Source: Alkalibacterium sp049389645
GTDB lineage: Bacteria > Bacillota > Bacilli > Lactobacillales > Carnobacteriaceae_A
Direction of reading: 5' to 3'
Length of the DNA: 64,000 bases
NCBI RefSeq assembly: GCF_049389645.1
Contig: NZ_CP186540.1
Span: 124,001 to 188,000 of the forward strand
How positions within the stretch are numbered: the stretch's first letter is position 1; each line of letters opens with the position of its first letter. The notes below the pieces were generated by a model. The model saw nothing but the letters and a program-made list of their open reading frames with translations, searched no databases and was not told the DNA's origin. A program made the position numbers and the translations under genes. This document shows positions 9,601 through 17,477 of this stretch, piece after piece.

Positions 9601-11018
9601 TCTGACAACCGATGTCCCGGATCAATAAATTCCTGAAACTCTTCCACGACATTACCTTTATGCATTTTAACTGCAGCTAATTCAATGATGTTATCATAGA
9701 TTGCTGAAAGTCCTGTTGTTTCTACATCAAAGACAACATAAGTTGCATCATCCAAGCTTTCTTCGGATTCATTATAAGCAATAGGTACCCCATCATCCAC
9801 AAGATTGGCTTCTACACCATAAATAATTTTAACATTGTTTTTTCCGCCGGCAGCGTGTGCTTCCGGGTAGGATTGTGCCACGCCATGGTCGGTAATTGCG
9901 ATGGCTTTATGTCCCCATTTAGCCGCTTGTTCAACTAAATCTGTAGCATTTGGAGTAGCATCCATTTGACTCATGTTCGTATGTGCATGAAGTTCTACTC
10001 GTTTATCCCCGTCGGAATATGTGTCTTCTCTTTCCGCATGATACGTTTGGGTGATGTCTTGAACATTCACGACAAGGTCACGCATGAATGTGTCTTCTTG
10101 AATACTCCCTCTAACTTTCAGCCAGGTCCCAGGTTTTACTCGTTCGAACATAGCTTCATCCTGTTCGTTATTGGAAAATCGTTTGCATGAGAACGACGAC
10201 GAATAGTCAGTTATCTTGAAAATCAATAATTTCCTTCCTGAACGCAGTTCTCTAACTTCTGAATCAAAAACATAACCTTCGAGTGTGACGCGTCGCTCTT
10301 CTTCTTCAATCAAAATCATTTGTTTGCTTTCTTCATTAGCCGGAATAGGTCTGCCTAACTTGACCGGACCATCTGTTTTCAAATCTTTCTTATCTTCTTT
10401 TTTCTTTTCAGCTATTTCTGCTATCCTCGTATACTCTTGGGCAAGAATCTCATCGTCTTCTTCTTTTTGAAGTTTAAATTCTTCCAGACTTTTCTCGTGT
10501 GCATGAGTATCAACCAAAGGCATGATCTTAAATTGTGCCGGAAAGCCTAATTGATGATAACTTTGAGATATTTTGGGTAGAAAATCATTTTCATATTTTT
10601 CTTTGGCTAGCTCCTGATCAATTTTAAATACCCATTGATCACCTTCTATAGTTGGGTAGCTTTCTGCCAGCGTTCTATTGCAGATAGGCGAATCTACCCC
10701 ACTGAGGTGACAAGCATAGTTCCAATAGTTCTTCACTTTTTCTTCTGTAACTACGGGATTTTCCGTCTGAACAGACAATTCAATCTCAGACAAAACATCA
10801 AATGATGATTTCAAAGCGTTTTTCAAAGAAAGAAACAAAGAAAACGGAAGTACGTTGGTCAATTTCAATGTGATGTGCCATTTTTTTTGTTTCTTATACA
10901 CTGTAACTGATTCCACTTCTCCATCTTCTAGCCATTCCGCTTCTTCCAGTGATGGAGAAAAACCTATTTGTTTCAAGAGAGTTTGAAATAATTCTGATTT
11001 GCTTAAACTCACATTCAA
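6681..11018 (-). CDS. polC: DNA polymerase III alpha subunit, PolC type
   Basis: PolC is the replicative leading-strand polymerase of Firmicutes and has built-in 3'-5' proofreading. The 1,445-residue protein has an N-terminal region, an OB-fold (about 240-325) and a PHP domain beginning VELHAHTNMSQMD at 341. The DnaQ-like exonuclease is inserted next, with FDVETTG at 430 supplying the metal-binding Asp and Glu. Then come the split remainder of PHP, a zinc site (CIEC..CPKC) and the polymerase core with PDIDLNFSGE. Length and domain order are normal. It lies downstream of proS as in B. subtilis, but behind its own terminator, so it probably has a separate promoter. Confidence 0.98.
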   Translation of the reverse strand: MNVSLSKSELFQTLLKQIGFSPSLEEAEWLEDGEVESVTVYKKQKKWHITLKLTNVLPFSLFLSLKNALKSSFDVLSEIELSVQTENPVVTEEKVKNYWNYACHLSGVDSPICNRTLAESYPTIEGDQWVFKIDQELAKEKYENDFLPKISQSYHQLGFPAQFKIMPLVDTHAHEKSLEEFKLQKEEDDEILAQEYTRIAEIAEKKKEDKKDLKTDGPVKLGRPIPANEESKQMILIEEEERRVTLEGYVFDSEVRELRSGRKLLIFKITDYSSSFSCKRFSNNEQDEAMFERVKPGTWLKVRGSIQEDTFMRDLVVNVQDITQTYHAEREDTYSDGDKRVELHAHTNMSQMDATPNATDLVEQAAKWGHKAIAITDHGVAQSYPEAHAAGGKNNVKIIYGVEANLVDDGVPIAYNESEESLDDATYVVFDVETTGLSAIYDNIIELAAVKMHKGNVVEEFQEFIDPGHRLSDTTINLTGITDEMVRGSKSEKEVLEQFKAFSGDSILVAHNATFDMGFLNTSYKKYEMPMSENSVIDTLEFSRFINPTFKSHRLNTLSKRFKVNLEQHHRAIYDAQTTGQLLWIFVKKAKKEYNIERHNELNQYMGGGDAYKKSRPSHVTIWAKDQAGLKNLFKLISGSLVDYFYRVPRVPRSFLDKYREGLIIASGCAQGEVFEAMMQRGYEEAKKKASYYDYLEIMPKEAYQDLINRELVRNKDDLEDIIENIVKLGKELNKKVIATGNVHFIHPEDGVYRDILLETQNKSHVSQHKNPAVYFRTTEEMLDSLAFLGKETAEEVVIKNPNELVDSIADDITPVKQDLYTPKMEGAEEEIRKMSYDKAYELYGDPLPEIIEARMEKELDSIIGNGFSVIYLISQKLVHKSIEDGYLVGSRGSVGSSFVATMTGITEVNPMPPHYRCIECQHSEFFTNGEIGSGFDLPEKKCPKCSASLYRDGQDIPFETFLGFNGDKVPDIDLNFSGEYQARAHLYTKELFGEDYVFRAGTIGTIADRTAFGYVKGYERDHQLSYRSAEVDRLSKGLTGVKRTTGQHPGGIIVIPDYMDVYDFSPIQYPADDRESEWKTTHFDFHSIHDNVLKLDILGHDDPSMIRMLQDLSGIDPLDIPVNDPDVMKLFSGTEVLGVTAEQIFSKTGTLGVPEFGTRFVRQMLEQTNPTTFAELLQISGLSHGTDVWLGNAEELIRQHNIPLAEVIGCRDDIMIYLQHQGLEDGLAFQIMEYVRKGRGIPDDWQKEMRNNDVPEWYIASCLKIKYMFPKAHAAAYILMALRVAYFKVHHPLYYYAAYFSIRASDFDLEAMCKGKEGIKSRMKEVTDKGMDASTKEKNLLTVLELANEMVERGYEFKMVDIDESDAKNFLIQDKALLSPLRAIPSLGVSVANAIVEARKDGPFLSKEDVSRRGKVSKTIMEYLETNRALEGLPDENQLSLFDL

Positions 11019-11059
11019 TCCTTCTTTCTAATTTCTTGGCTTACTTCTAAATAATAGCA

Positions 11060-11091
11060 TAGAAAACTGAGACATAGAATGCCTCAGTTTT
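11060..11091 (-). terminator. Terminator of the uppS-cdsA-rseP-proS operon
   Basis: A 9-bp stem (AAAACTGAG/CTCAGTTTT) with an 11-nt loop lies just after the proS stop. The T-tract is the 3' arm itself plus TCT, so strength may be moderate. Confidence 0.65.
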
Positions 11092-11099
11092 AGTCTTTA

Positions 11100-12818
11100 T
11101 TATGCTTGAGTAGGGTTGGCCGTCAATATTTCTATTGTGTGGAAAATATCATCCACTTTACTTTCAACCATTTCTCCAGTTTTTCTTATTATTACTTCTA
11201 CTGTACCTTCGGAAGCTTTTTTGCCTACAGTAATTTGAACGGGAATACCTATCAATTCAGCATCAGTGAATTTAACCCCTGGTCGTTCTTTTCTATCATC
11301 GATCAGCACTGTAAAACCACGTTCCTGGAACTGTTTATATAGTTGATTAGCCAGTCCAAGCTGTTCTTCATTTTTCACTTGAACAGGTATGATATGAACG
11401 TCAAATGGTGCCACTGAAGAAGGCCACACCAATCCTTTTTCATCTGCATACTGTTCTGCAATAGCCGAAAGTAGCCGACTCACTCCAATGCCGTAACTTC
11501 CCATAATAACGGCGGTTTGTCTACCGTTGTTATCTAGAACAGTCGCGCCCATGGCGTCACTGTAGCGAGTGCCTAGTTTAAAGATGTGTCCTATTTCTAT
11601 ACCTTTTGTGAAACAAAGATTACCCTGGTTATCTGGAGTCGAATCTCCTTCTTTAACGATGCGGATATCCGCATACGTTTCGACGGTGAAATCTCTATCA
11701 GAATTAACATTCATATAATGTTTATCCTCTTTATTTGCACCTGTTACACCGTTAACGATGTCTTGTACATGTAAATCGGCAATTACTCTGACTTCACCCG
11801 TTAAACCGACTGGTCCAACATATCCAGGATACGTGTTGAATTTTGCTTTAACCTCTTCTTCTGTTGCTGGTTCGATTTCTTCTGCGTTTAGTGCCATTCT
11901 AAGTTTAATATCGTTGACTTCTTGATCTCCACGAATGATAGCCAATACAGGTGTTTCTTTATCGGCCATATACAAAACACTTTTGAGTAGTTTGTTCTTA
12001 TCCACTCCGAGAAACGCTGAAACCTCTTCAATGGTTTTTTTGTCTGGAGTATCGACTTCTTTAAGTTCCAGTTGCACATCTGTTTTTGGTGATTTCTTGT
12101 AGTAGCTTGTCGCCATTTCTAAATTAGCTGCATAATCCGTTGAATCAGAATAAACGACCGTGTCTTCGCCAGCATCGGCTAAGGCCATAAATTCAATGGA
12201 ATCTTTTCCGCCCATAGCTCCTGCATCCCCGATGATTGCTCTGAAATCTAAGCCCATTCTATTGAAGGCGTTAGTATAGGCCTGTGCGATGGCATCATAA
12301 GATTCGTCTAAACTTTCATAGCTATCATGAAAAGTGTACGCATCTTTCATGATGAATTCTCTGCCTCTCATCAAACCAAAACGTGGTCTCTTCTCATCAC
12401 GATACTTGGTTTGGAACTGATACAAGAGTAATGGTAATTTTTTATATGATTTTATATCTTCACTGATCAACTTAGCAAATGTCTCTTCATGTGTCGGGCC
12501 TAAAATGAAATCCCGTTCATGTCTATCTTGAAGTTTTATGAGGTCTTCACCATATGTTTCATAACGTCCTGATTCCTTCCATAAATCTGCAGGAATCAAA
12601 GATGGAAGCAACATTTCAGATCCATCGATTGCATCAAGTTCTTCTCGAATGATCGTCTTGACTTTCTCCAGTACGCGATTTGCCAAGGGTAAATAAGTAT
12701 ATATGCCAGCTGACAATTGGCGAATATATCCTGCGCGGAGTAGTAATTGATGACTGATGACTTCAGCATCACTTGGTACGTCTCTTAATGTAGGTGCAAA
12801 TAGTTTTGATTGTTTCAT
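11100..12818 (-). CDS. proS: Prolyl-tRNA synthetase, bacterial type with editing domain
   Basis: This class II synthetase charges tRNA-Pro. The 572-residue length and the inserted region at about 225-380 identify the bacterial form with the INS editing domain that hydrolyses Ala-tRNA-Pro. Motif 1 (SGIYTYLPLANRVLEKV), motif 2 (FRDEKRPRFGLMRGREF-like segment) and motif 3 (GSYGIGVSRLL) are visible, followed by the anticodon-binding domain. It follows rseP by 25 nt. No T-box leader precedes it. Confidence 0.97.
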   Translation of the reverse strand: MKQSKLFAPTLRDVPSDAEVISHQLLLRAGYIRQLSAGIYTYLPLANRVLEKVKTIIREELDAIDGSEMLLPSLIPADLWKESGRYETYGEDLIKLQDRHERDFILGPTHEETFAKLISEDIKSYKKLPLLLYQFQTKYRDEKRPRFGLMRGREFIMKDAYTFHDSYESLDESYDAIAQAYTNAFNRMGLDFRAIIGDAGAMGGKDSIEFMALADAGEDTVVYSDSTDYAANLEMATSYYKKSPKTDVQLELKEVDTPDKKTIEEVSAFLGVDKNKLLKSVLYMADKETPVLAIIRGDQEVNDIKLRMALNAEEIEPATEEEVKAKFNTYPGYVGPVGLTGEVRVIADLHVQDIVNGVTGANKEDKHYMNVNSDRDFTVETYADIRIVKEGDSTPDNQGNLCFTKGIEIGHIFKLGTRYSDAMGATVLDNNGRQTAVIMGSYGIGVSRLLSAIAEQYADEKGLVWPSSVAPFDVHIIPVQVKNEEQLGLANQLYKQFQERGFTVLIDDRKERPGVKFTDAELIGIPVQITVGKKASEGTVEVIIRKTGEMVESKVDDIFHTIEILTANPTQA

Positions 12819-12843
12819 TATTAACTGATTTCTCCTTTAGTGA

Positions 12844-14112
12844 TTAATTTAAAAAGAATGTTTGTATATCGTTCCAGGTGACCAATAACATGAGAATAAG
12901 CAAGAACAAAACGCCAATTAAAGTAATATAGCCTTCTTTTTCTTGACTTAGTGGTTTCTTACGAACACCCTCGATGATATTCAATAACAACTTACCTCCA
13001 TCTAAAGCTGGAATAGGCAGTAAGTTCATAATTCCGAGGTTGACACTTAGAAATCCTAACCAGCTGATCAAACCGATAGTTCCTGCTTGAACAACAGCTT
13101 CTGTCGTCGCGTAGATAGCAACAGGGCCACCTAGCTGATCGACACTAAATCCGCCTGTAAAGAAAGAACCCAGCAGCATAAAGATTTGGCTTATGATGAA
13201 AAATGTTTCAGTGAAACCAAAGGTCAATTTTGCTCCCAGGCTTTCATCGATATAGGCTTGTATTCCGATTCTGCCAACAGCGGTTCCCTCTACTTCTTCA
13301 GCATATGGTTCAATGGTTTCTTCATAGACTTCGCCATCTTGAGACTCTAATCTAAAATTGAGTTCTTCGTTAGGATTTTCTTGGATGATCATTTCCATTT
13401 CAATCCAGGAATCGACTTCCTGCTCATCGATTGCCAGTACTCTGTCTCCCGTTTCAATATCAGCCATTGCAGCAGGTGTATCCTCCACTACGTCACCGAT
13501 TCTAGCTTCTTGAGAACGGACGCCTCCTTGAACAAAAGCAAGAAGCGTAAAAGCAAGGACAGCCAGTATAAAATTATTTAAGGGCCCAGCAAAATTTGTG
13601 AGCATGCGGTTTGGCAAAGATGCGCTTTGGAACTGTCGGTCTTTGGGTGCTATTTGCAACACGGTTCCATCTTTTTCAACCAGCAAGGCATCCCGTTTGA
13701 CACTGAATGTTGTTTCTTCTGTATCCATACCCACTCGCCCGGTAAGATACATTTTTTCGTCAAAATCAAATGATGATACTTCTATAGGGATACTATCAAC
13801 TGTTGCATCTGATGCTTGTATGTCTATCTTTTCAACATCCTCGTTTTCATCAAGTGTAAGTTGAACAGCCATACCAGGTCTCAAGTCGGCCTCTTCCTCA
13901 TAGCCGGCCATTCTGACGTAACCACCTACGGGCAACAGACGTATAGTATACGTCGTTTCTCCCTTACGATGGTAAAACAGTTTAGGACCAAACCCTATAG
14001 AAAATTCTCGGACCAATATACCCGCACGTTTAGCGAAGTAAAAATGTCCGAACTCATGAACGACAACGATAATGCCGAAAACTAAGATGAATGCTAAAAT
14101 ATTTTGAATCAT
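12844..14112 (-). CDS. rseP: Site-2 intramembrane metalloprotease RseP/RasP
   Basis: RseP-type proteases cut single-pass membrane proteins, including anti-sigma factors and remnant signal peptides. The 422-residue protein begins in a membrane segment with the zinc motif HEFGH (His19, Glu20, His23). It has a PDZ-like domain in the middle (about 185-270) and the second metal motif LLPIPALDGG near 355, followed by further membrane segments. A moderately acidic stretch at about 75-150 lies outside the core motifs. It sits between cdsA and proS as in B. subtilis. Confidence 0.96.
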   Translation of the reverse strand: MIQNILAFILVFGIIVVVHEFGHFYFAKRAGILVREFSIGFGPKLFYHRKGETTYTIRLLPVGGYVRMAGYEEEADLRPGMAVQLTLDENEDVEKIDIQASDATVDSIPIEVSSFDFDEKMYLTGRVGMDTEETTFSVKRDALLVEKDGTVLQIAPKDRQFQSASLPNRMLTNFAGPLNNFILAVLAFTLLAFVQGGVRSQEARIGDVVEDTPAAMADIETGDRVLAIDEQEVDSWIEMEMIIQENPNEELNFRLESQDGEVYEETIEPYAEEVEGTAVGRIGIQAYIDESLGAKLTFGFTETFFIISQIFMLLGSFFTGGFSVDQLGGPVAIYATTEAVVQAGTIGLISWLGFLSVNLGIMNLLPIPALDGGKLLLNIIEGVRKKPLSQEKEGYITLIGVLFLLILMLLVTWNDIQTFFLN

Positions 14113-14131
14113 ATCAAAACTCCTTTATAAA

Positions 14132-14911
14132 TCATACAATACCTAATATAAACAATACATTTAAAACAAGCAGCAAACTATCAAAACGATCTAGAATGCC
14201 ACCATGACCAGGTAATAATTTCCCTGAATCTTTTGTATGGTACTCTCTTTTTATCTTCGATTCAAGTAAATCTCCAATTTGTCCTGTAATGGAAATAATA
14301 ACCATCAATGCAAAAGTAGCCCATAGGAAGTCTGATTGAGAGAAATAAAACAAATAGACGAATGCTACAATTGACGCTACAATAGTGCCCCCTATAGATC
14401 CCTCAACCGTCTTATTCGGAGAAATGTTCGGTGCTAATTTTGTTCTCCCTATTTTCCTTCCAATTAGGTACGCACCTGTATCCGTAGCCCAAATGACTAA
14501 CAATACTAAAATAAGCAAGGATAGATTATTGAATCTTAATGTAACAAATGAATAGAACCCAATACCGATATAGGTCATAATCAAAACGATTTCTCCTATA
14601 TCTTGTGTTGTCAGTTGCGTAAAAGCTATAGAATATAAAAAGAGCAAGACCATAACTAAACTAACGGTTCGTGTAAAGACTTCAACTGCAAACAGAACCG
14701 GAAAATAAACGGATAAAACCATCAAGGCTACTCCTATTAATGACAGGATTGCTGGCGCTGAAGTTATAGTTATTTTTTTCATTTTATGAAATTCTGAAAG
14801 GCCAATAACAGCTATAGACGTCATCACAATGACCAATGGCCATGAGCCTATCAGAACTATTGGTACAAATAGTCCTAGCGCTATAATGGCTGTCAATATT
14901 CTAGTCAACAT
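14132..14911 (-). CDS. cdsA: Phosphatidate cytidylyltransferase
   Basis: CdsA makes CDP-diacylglycerol from phosphatidic acid and CTP, the branch point of phospholipid synthesis. The 259-residue protein is a string of hydrophobic membrane segments. The CdsA signature is near the C-terminus: SKIKREYHTKDSG followed by LLPGHGGILDRFDS. It lies between uppS and rseP, giving a lipid-carrier/phospholipid/membrane-protease operon. Confidence 0.97.
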   Translation of the reverse strand: MLTRILTAIIALGLFVPIVLIGSWPLVIVMTSIAVIGLSEFHKMKKITITSAPAILSLIGVALMVLSVYFPVLFAVEVFTRTVSLVMVLLFLYSIAFTQLTTQDIGEIVLIMTYIGIGFYSFVTLRFNNLSLLILVLLVIWATDTGAYLIGRKIGRTKLAPNISPNKTVEGSIGGTIVASIVAFVYLFYFSQSDFLWATFALMVIISITGQIGDLLESKIKREYHTKDSGKLLPGHGGILDRFDSLLLVLNVLFILGIV

Positions 14912-14935
14912 ATCCTATCCTCAGCTTTCTGTAGA

Positions 14936-15658
14936 TTAAACGGCTCCATATCGTCTTTGTCTTTTCTGATATTCTGCAATAATATGATCAAAGACTTCCT
15001 CATTAAAATCGGGCCATAGTAAATCTGTAAAATAAAATTCGCTGTAGGCATTTTGCCATAGCAAGAAGTTACTTAATCGTTGTTCTCCACTACTTCTTAT
15101 GAGTAAATCGACCTCTTGATAAGGAGCTATCGAATGTGTGAATAAATGTTCTTCTATGAGTGCTTCTGTTATATCATCACAAGAAATTTCATTATTTAAA
15201 ACTTTTCTGCAAAGAGCTTGCGTTGCTTTAGTGATCTCAGCACGTCCGCCATAATTAAAAGCGAAATTCAGCACCATCCCTGTATTTCCTTTTGTTTGAT
15301 CCATCGCTTTGCTGATAGCTTTTTTTGTAGACTTAGGAACTTTGTCTTCAAATCCTATCATATTTACTTTAACATTCTTTTCTTGAAGTTCAGGTACGAA
15401 CCGATCAAAAAAAAGAATGGGTAATTGCATTAAGAAGTGGACTTCTTGAGGAGGTCGTTTCCAATTTTCTGTAGAAAAAGCATACAAGGTGAGAACTTTT
15501 ACGCCTCTCTCACTCGCTCGCATCGTTACTCTACGGATAGCTTCCATACCTTCTTCGTGTCCAAATTTTCTTGGTTTCCCTTGTTTTTGAGCCCATCGTC
15601 CATTCCCGTCCATGATGATGGCTACATGATTGGGACTATTATTCTCTTGTTCATTCAT
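14936..15658 (-). CDS. uppS: Undecaprenyl diphosphate synthase
   Basis: UppS adds eight isoprene units in cis to farnesyl diphosphate to make the lipid carrier for peptidoglycan. The 240-residue protein has HVAIIMDGNGRWAQ with the catalytic Asp, TLYAFSTENWKRP, and the C-terminal DLLIRSSGEQRLSNFL. The ATG at 15658 is the only reasonable start because an in-frame TAA lies five codons upstream. No Shine-Dalgarno is at normal distance: AGGAGGG is 27 nt upstream, with a small hairpin between (see separate entry). Confidence 0.97.
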   Translation of the reverse strand: MNEQENNSPNHVAIIMDGNGRWAQKQGKPRKFGHEEGMEAIRRVTMRASERGVKVLTLYAFSTENWKRPPQEVHFLMQLPILFFDRFVPELQEKNVKVNMIGFEDKVPKSTKKAISKAMDQTKGNTGMVLNFAFNYGGRAEITKATQALCRKVLNNEISCDDITEALIEEHLFTHSIAPYQEVDLLIRSSGEQRLSNFLLWQNAYSEFYFTDLLWPDFNEEVFDHIIAEYQKRQRRYGAV

Positions 15659-15692
15659 ATTTGGCGGTGTTTAAGCTACACCTTACCCTCCT
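15656..15692 (-). promoter_or_regulatory. uppS ribosome binding site separated from start by a hairpin
   Basis: On the minus strand AGGAGGG (15686-15692) is followed by a 17-nt hairpin with arms GGTGT and ACACC (15666-15682) and then GCCAAAT before the ATG. Folding the hairpin would bring the ribosome binding site to about 10 nt from the start. A GTG placed correctly after AGGAGGG is followed at once by TAG. Confidence 0.45.
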
Positions 15693-15782
15693 AAAGTTTG
15701 AGACATCTCTTCTATTGTAGTAAAAACATACAGGAATTGCCATAACAATTCCATATTATAAAAAATAGTCGAATCAATATAG

Positions 15783-15811
15783 TTTATCACTTACTGGTTA
15801 TTTGCTATACT
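15783..15811 (+). promoter_or_regulatory. Plus-strand promoter of the 29-codon ORF
   Basis: TTTATC and TATACT are separated by 17 bp, and the -10 is preceded by TG one base upstream (extended -10). It faces away from uppS. Confidence 0.65.
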
Positions 15812-15863
15812 ATAAGTAGAATTAATAATGTTAATCAAAGATTTTTGAGGGAGGAACGCCCAC

Positions 15864-15953
15864 GTGAGACGTTTGCGAAAGTATATCATAAGTATTGTTG
15901 TGACAACTCTTGTCACCAAACTTGTTAATAAGTACATCATAGATAAACTATAA
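15864..15953 (+). CDS. Small basic membrane-type peptide, 29 residues
   Basis: I do not recognise this ORF. A GTG start is preceded by GGGAGG at 9 nt, and the frame runs 29 codons to a TAA. The peptide starts MRRLRKYIIS, has a hydrophobic centre (IISIVVTTLV) and ends in Lys-Leu, with seven or eight basic residues overall. It could be a single short membrane helix or an amphipathic peptide. It has its own extended -10 promoter about 50 nt upstream and a strong hairpin downstream, and it interrupts a long run of minus-strand genes. A small membrane regulator or a type I toxin are possibilities; neither is shown by the sequence. Alternatively the transcript is a regulatory RNA and the ORF is incidental. 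Confidence 0.5.
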   Translation: MRRLRKYIISIVVTTLVTKLVNKYIIDKL

Positions 15954-15968
15954 TATTTTATCAAGAAA

Positions 15969-16051
15969 AAGGAGAGTAAGCTCAAAAACTTAGAGAATGA
16001 TACCTCAAAGAGGCATTCTGTTAAGTTTCCCTGTGCTACTCTCCTTACTTT
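15969..16051. terminator. Long nested hairpin, shared terminator
   Basis: AAGGAGAGTA (15969-15978) pairs with TACTCTCCTT (16037-16046). Inside are AAACTTA/TAAGTTT, AGAATG/CATTCT and CCTC/GAGG. T-runs follow on both strands (CTTTTT on plus, TTTTTC on minus). It can end frr from the right and the small plus-strand unit from the left. Confidence 0.75.
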
Positions 16052-16609
16052 TTAACCTTCTAAAATTTCTTTCTCTTTTTCTTCAGACAATTTATCGACA
16101 GCTTTAACACTGACATTTGTCAACTTTTGAACTTCTTCTTCATACTCACGTAGATCGTCTTCTGTTAAATCTCCAGCTTTTTCAGCTTTTTTAAGAGAAT
16201 CCATTTCATCACGACGAATATTTCTGATTGCAACTTTGGCATTTTCAGCTTCTTTACCTACTTGTTTTGCAATATCCTTACGTCTTTCTTCAGTTAATGC
16301 GGGAACAATTAAGCGAATAACGTTACCATCATTTGAAGGCGGGATACCAATATCTGATTGGTTGATAGCTTTTTCTATATCACCCAAAGCATTTTTATCG
16401 TAAGGGGTGATGAGAAGTACTCGCGCTTCAGGTACTGAAATCTGTGCTACTTGATTTAAAGGCGTTGGTGCACCATAATAATCAATATTTACACGATTCA
16501 ATAAACTTGGATTGGCACGGCCCGCTCTGATACTACCTAACTCTCTTACATAGGATTGCTCCGCTTTTTTCATTCTTTCTTGTGTTTCTTTCAAGATTGC
16601 TTCCGTCAT
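16052..16609 (-). CDS. frr: Ribosome recycling factor
   Basis: RRF splits the post-termination ribosome together with EF-G. The 185-residue protein shows the conserved core RAGRANPSLLNRVNIDYYG and the C-terminal RRDEMDSLKKAEK. Its ATG shares one base with the pyrH stop (TAATG), and its ribosome binding site, AGGAGGAG, is within the last pyrH codons, so translation is coupled. The order rpsB-tsf-pyrH-frr is near universal. Confidence 0.98.
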   Translation of the reverse strand: MTEAILKETQERMKKAEQSYVRELGSIRAGRANPSLLNRVNIDYYGAPTPLNQVAQISVPEARVLLITPYDKNALGDIEKAINQSDIGIPPSNDGNVIRLIVPALTEERRKDIAKQVGKEAENAKVAIRNIRRDEMDSLKKAEKAGDLTEDDLREYEEEVQKLTNVSVKAVDKLSEEKEKEILEG

Positions 16610-17334
16610 TACTTACTCCTCCTAACAGTTGTCCCTATTGGTTCGCCAAGAACAACACGCTTGATGTTACCTGTTTCATTCAATTTAAATACTACTAAAG
16701 GGATATCGTTATCCATACTTAATGATGAAGCGGTTATATCCATGACTTGCAATGAATTATTGATAATATCTAAATAAGTCAATTCCTCATATTTCACAGC
16801 ATCTGCATCAATATTTGGATCAGCAGAATAAACGCCATCAACATTATTTTTTGCCATCATGATGACATCAGCCTGCATTTCAGCAGCTCTCAGTGCAGCC
16901 GTTGTGTCTGTAGAGAAATACGGACTGCCTGTACCACCAGCAAAGATAACGACTCTACCTTTTTCTAAATGTCTGATTGCTCTTCTTCTAATGTAAGGTT
17001 CAGCAACTTGACGCATTTCGATCGAGGTTTGTACACGAGTCGGAACCCCTATGTTTTCTAATGAATCTTGCAAAGCTAGTCCATTCATGATGGTAGCAAT
17101 CATGCCCATATAATCTGCCTGAGAACGTTCCATACCCATCTCTGCACCAACTTGACCGCGCCAAATATTGCCACCGCCAACAACAATGGCAATTTCAACA
17201 CCTAATTCATGAACCTCTTTGATTTCCTGACAAATTTTGTGAATGGTTGGTGGTTGTATACCAAATCCAACATCACCAGCAAGCGCTTCTCCGCTTATTT
17301 TTAATATAATACGTTTATACTTCGGTTCATCCAT
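16609..17334 (-). CDS. pyrH: UMP kinase
   Basis: PyrH phosphorylates UMP to UDP and is feedback-regulated by UTP and GTP. The product of 241 residues starts MDEPKYKRIILKISGEALAG; GGGNIWRG and TGSPYFSTDTTAALRA are the substrate-binding motifs of the amino-acid kinase fold. The frame is open further upstream, but the ATG at 17334 has GGAGGG 9 nt ahead and gives the family start. A terminator separates it from tsf; a weak promoter-like TAAAAT lies between. Confidence 0.97.
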   Translation of the reverse strand: MDEPKYKRIILKISGEALAGDVGFGIQPPTIHKICQEIKEVHELGVEIAIVVGGGNIWRGQVGAEMGMERSQADYMGMIATIMNGLALQDSLENIGVPTRVQTSIEMRQVAEPYIRRRAIRHLEKGRVVIFAGGTGSPYFSTDTTAALRAAEMQADVIMMAKNNVDGVYSADPNIDADAVKYEELTYLDIINNSLQVMDITASSLSMDNDIPLVVFKLNETGNIKRVVLGEPIGTTVRRSK

Positions 17335-17430
17335 AAAATCTTTCCCTCCATCATTCATACAATAGTAATTTTACCACAATTTAAGTGTAGCGTCATTAAA
17401 AAAACATACCATTTGTTCGTATATTACTAT

Positions 17431-17467
17431 AAAAAAAAGCAGGAATAGTGAACTATCCCTGCTTTTT
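17431..17467 (-). terminator. Terminator of rpsB-tsf
   Basis: An A/T-flanked stem (AAGCAGGAATAG with CTATCCCTGCTT, one mismatch or G-U pair) is followed on the minus strand by TTTTTTTTA. Confidence 0.82.
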
Positions 17468-17477
17468 TAATGTTTAA

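Noticed and set aside
12819..12843. T-box leader for proS
   Set aside because: The gap to rseP is only 25 nt, and no T-box sequence occurs.
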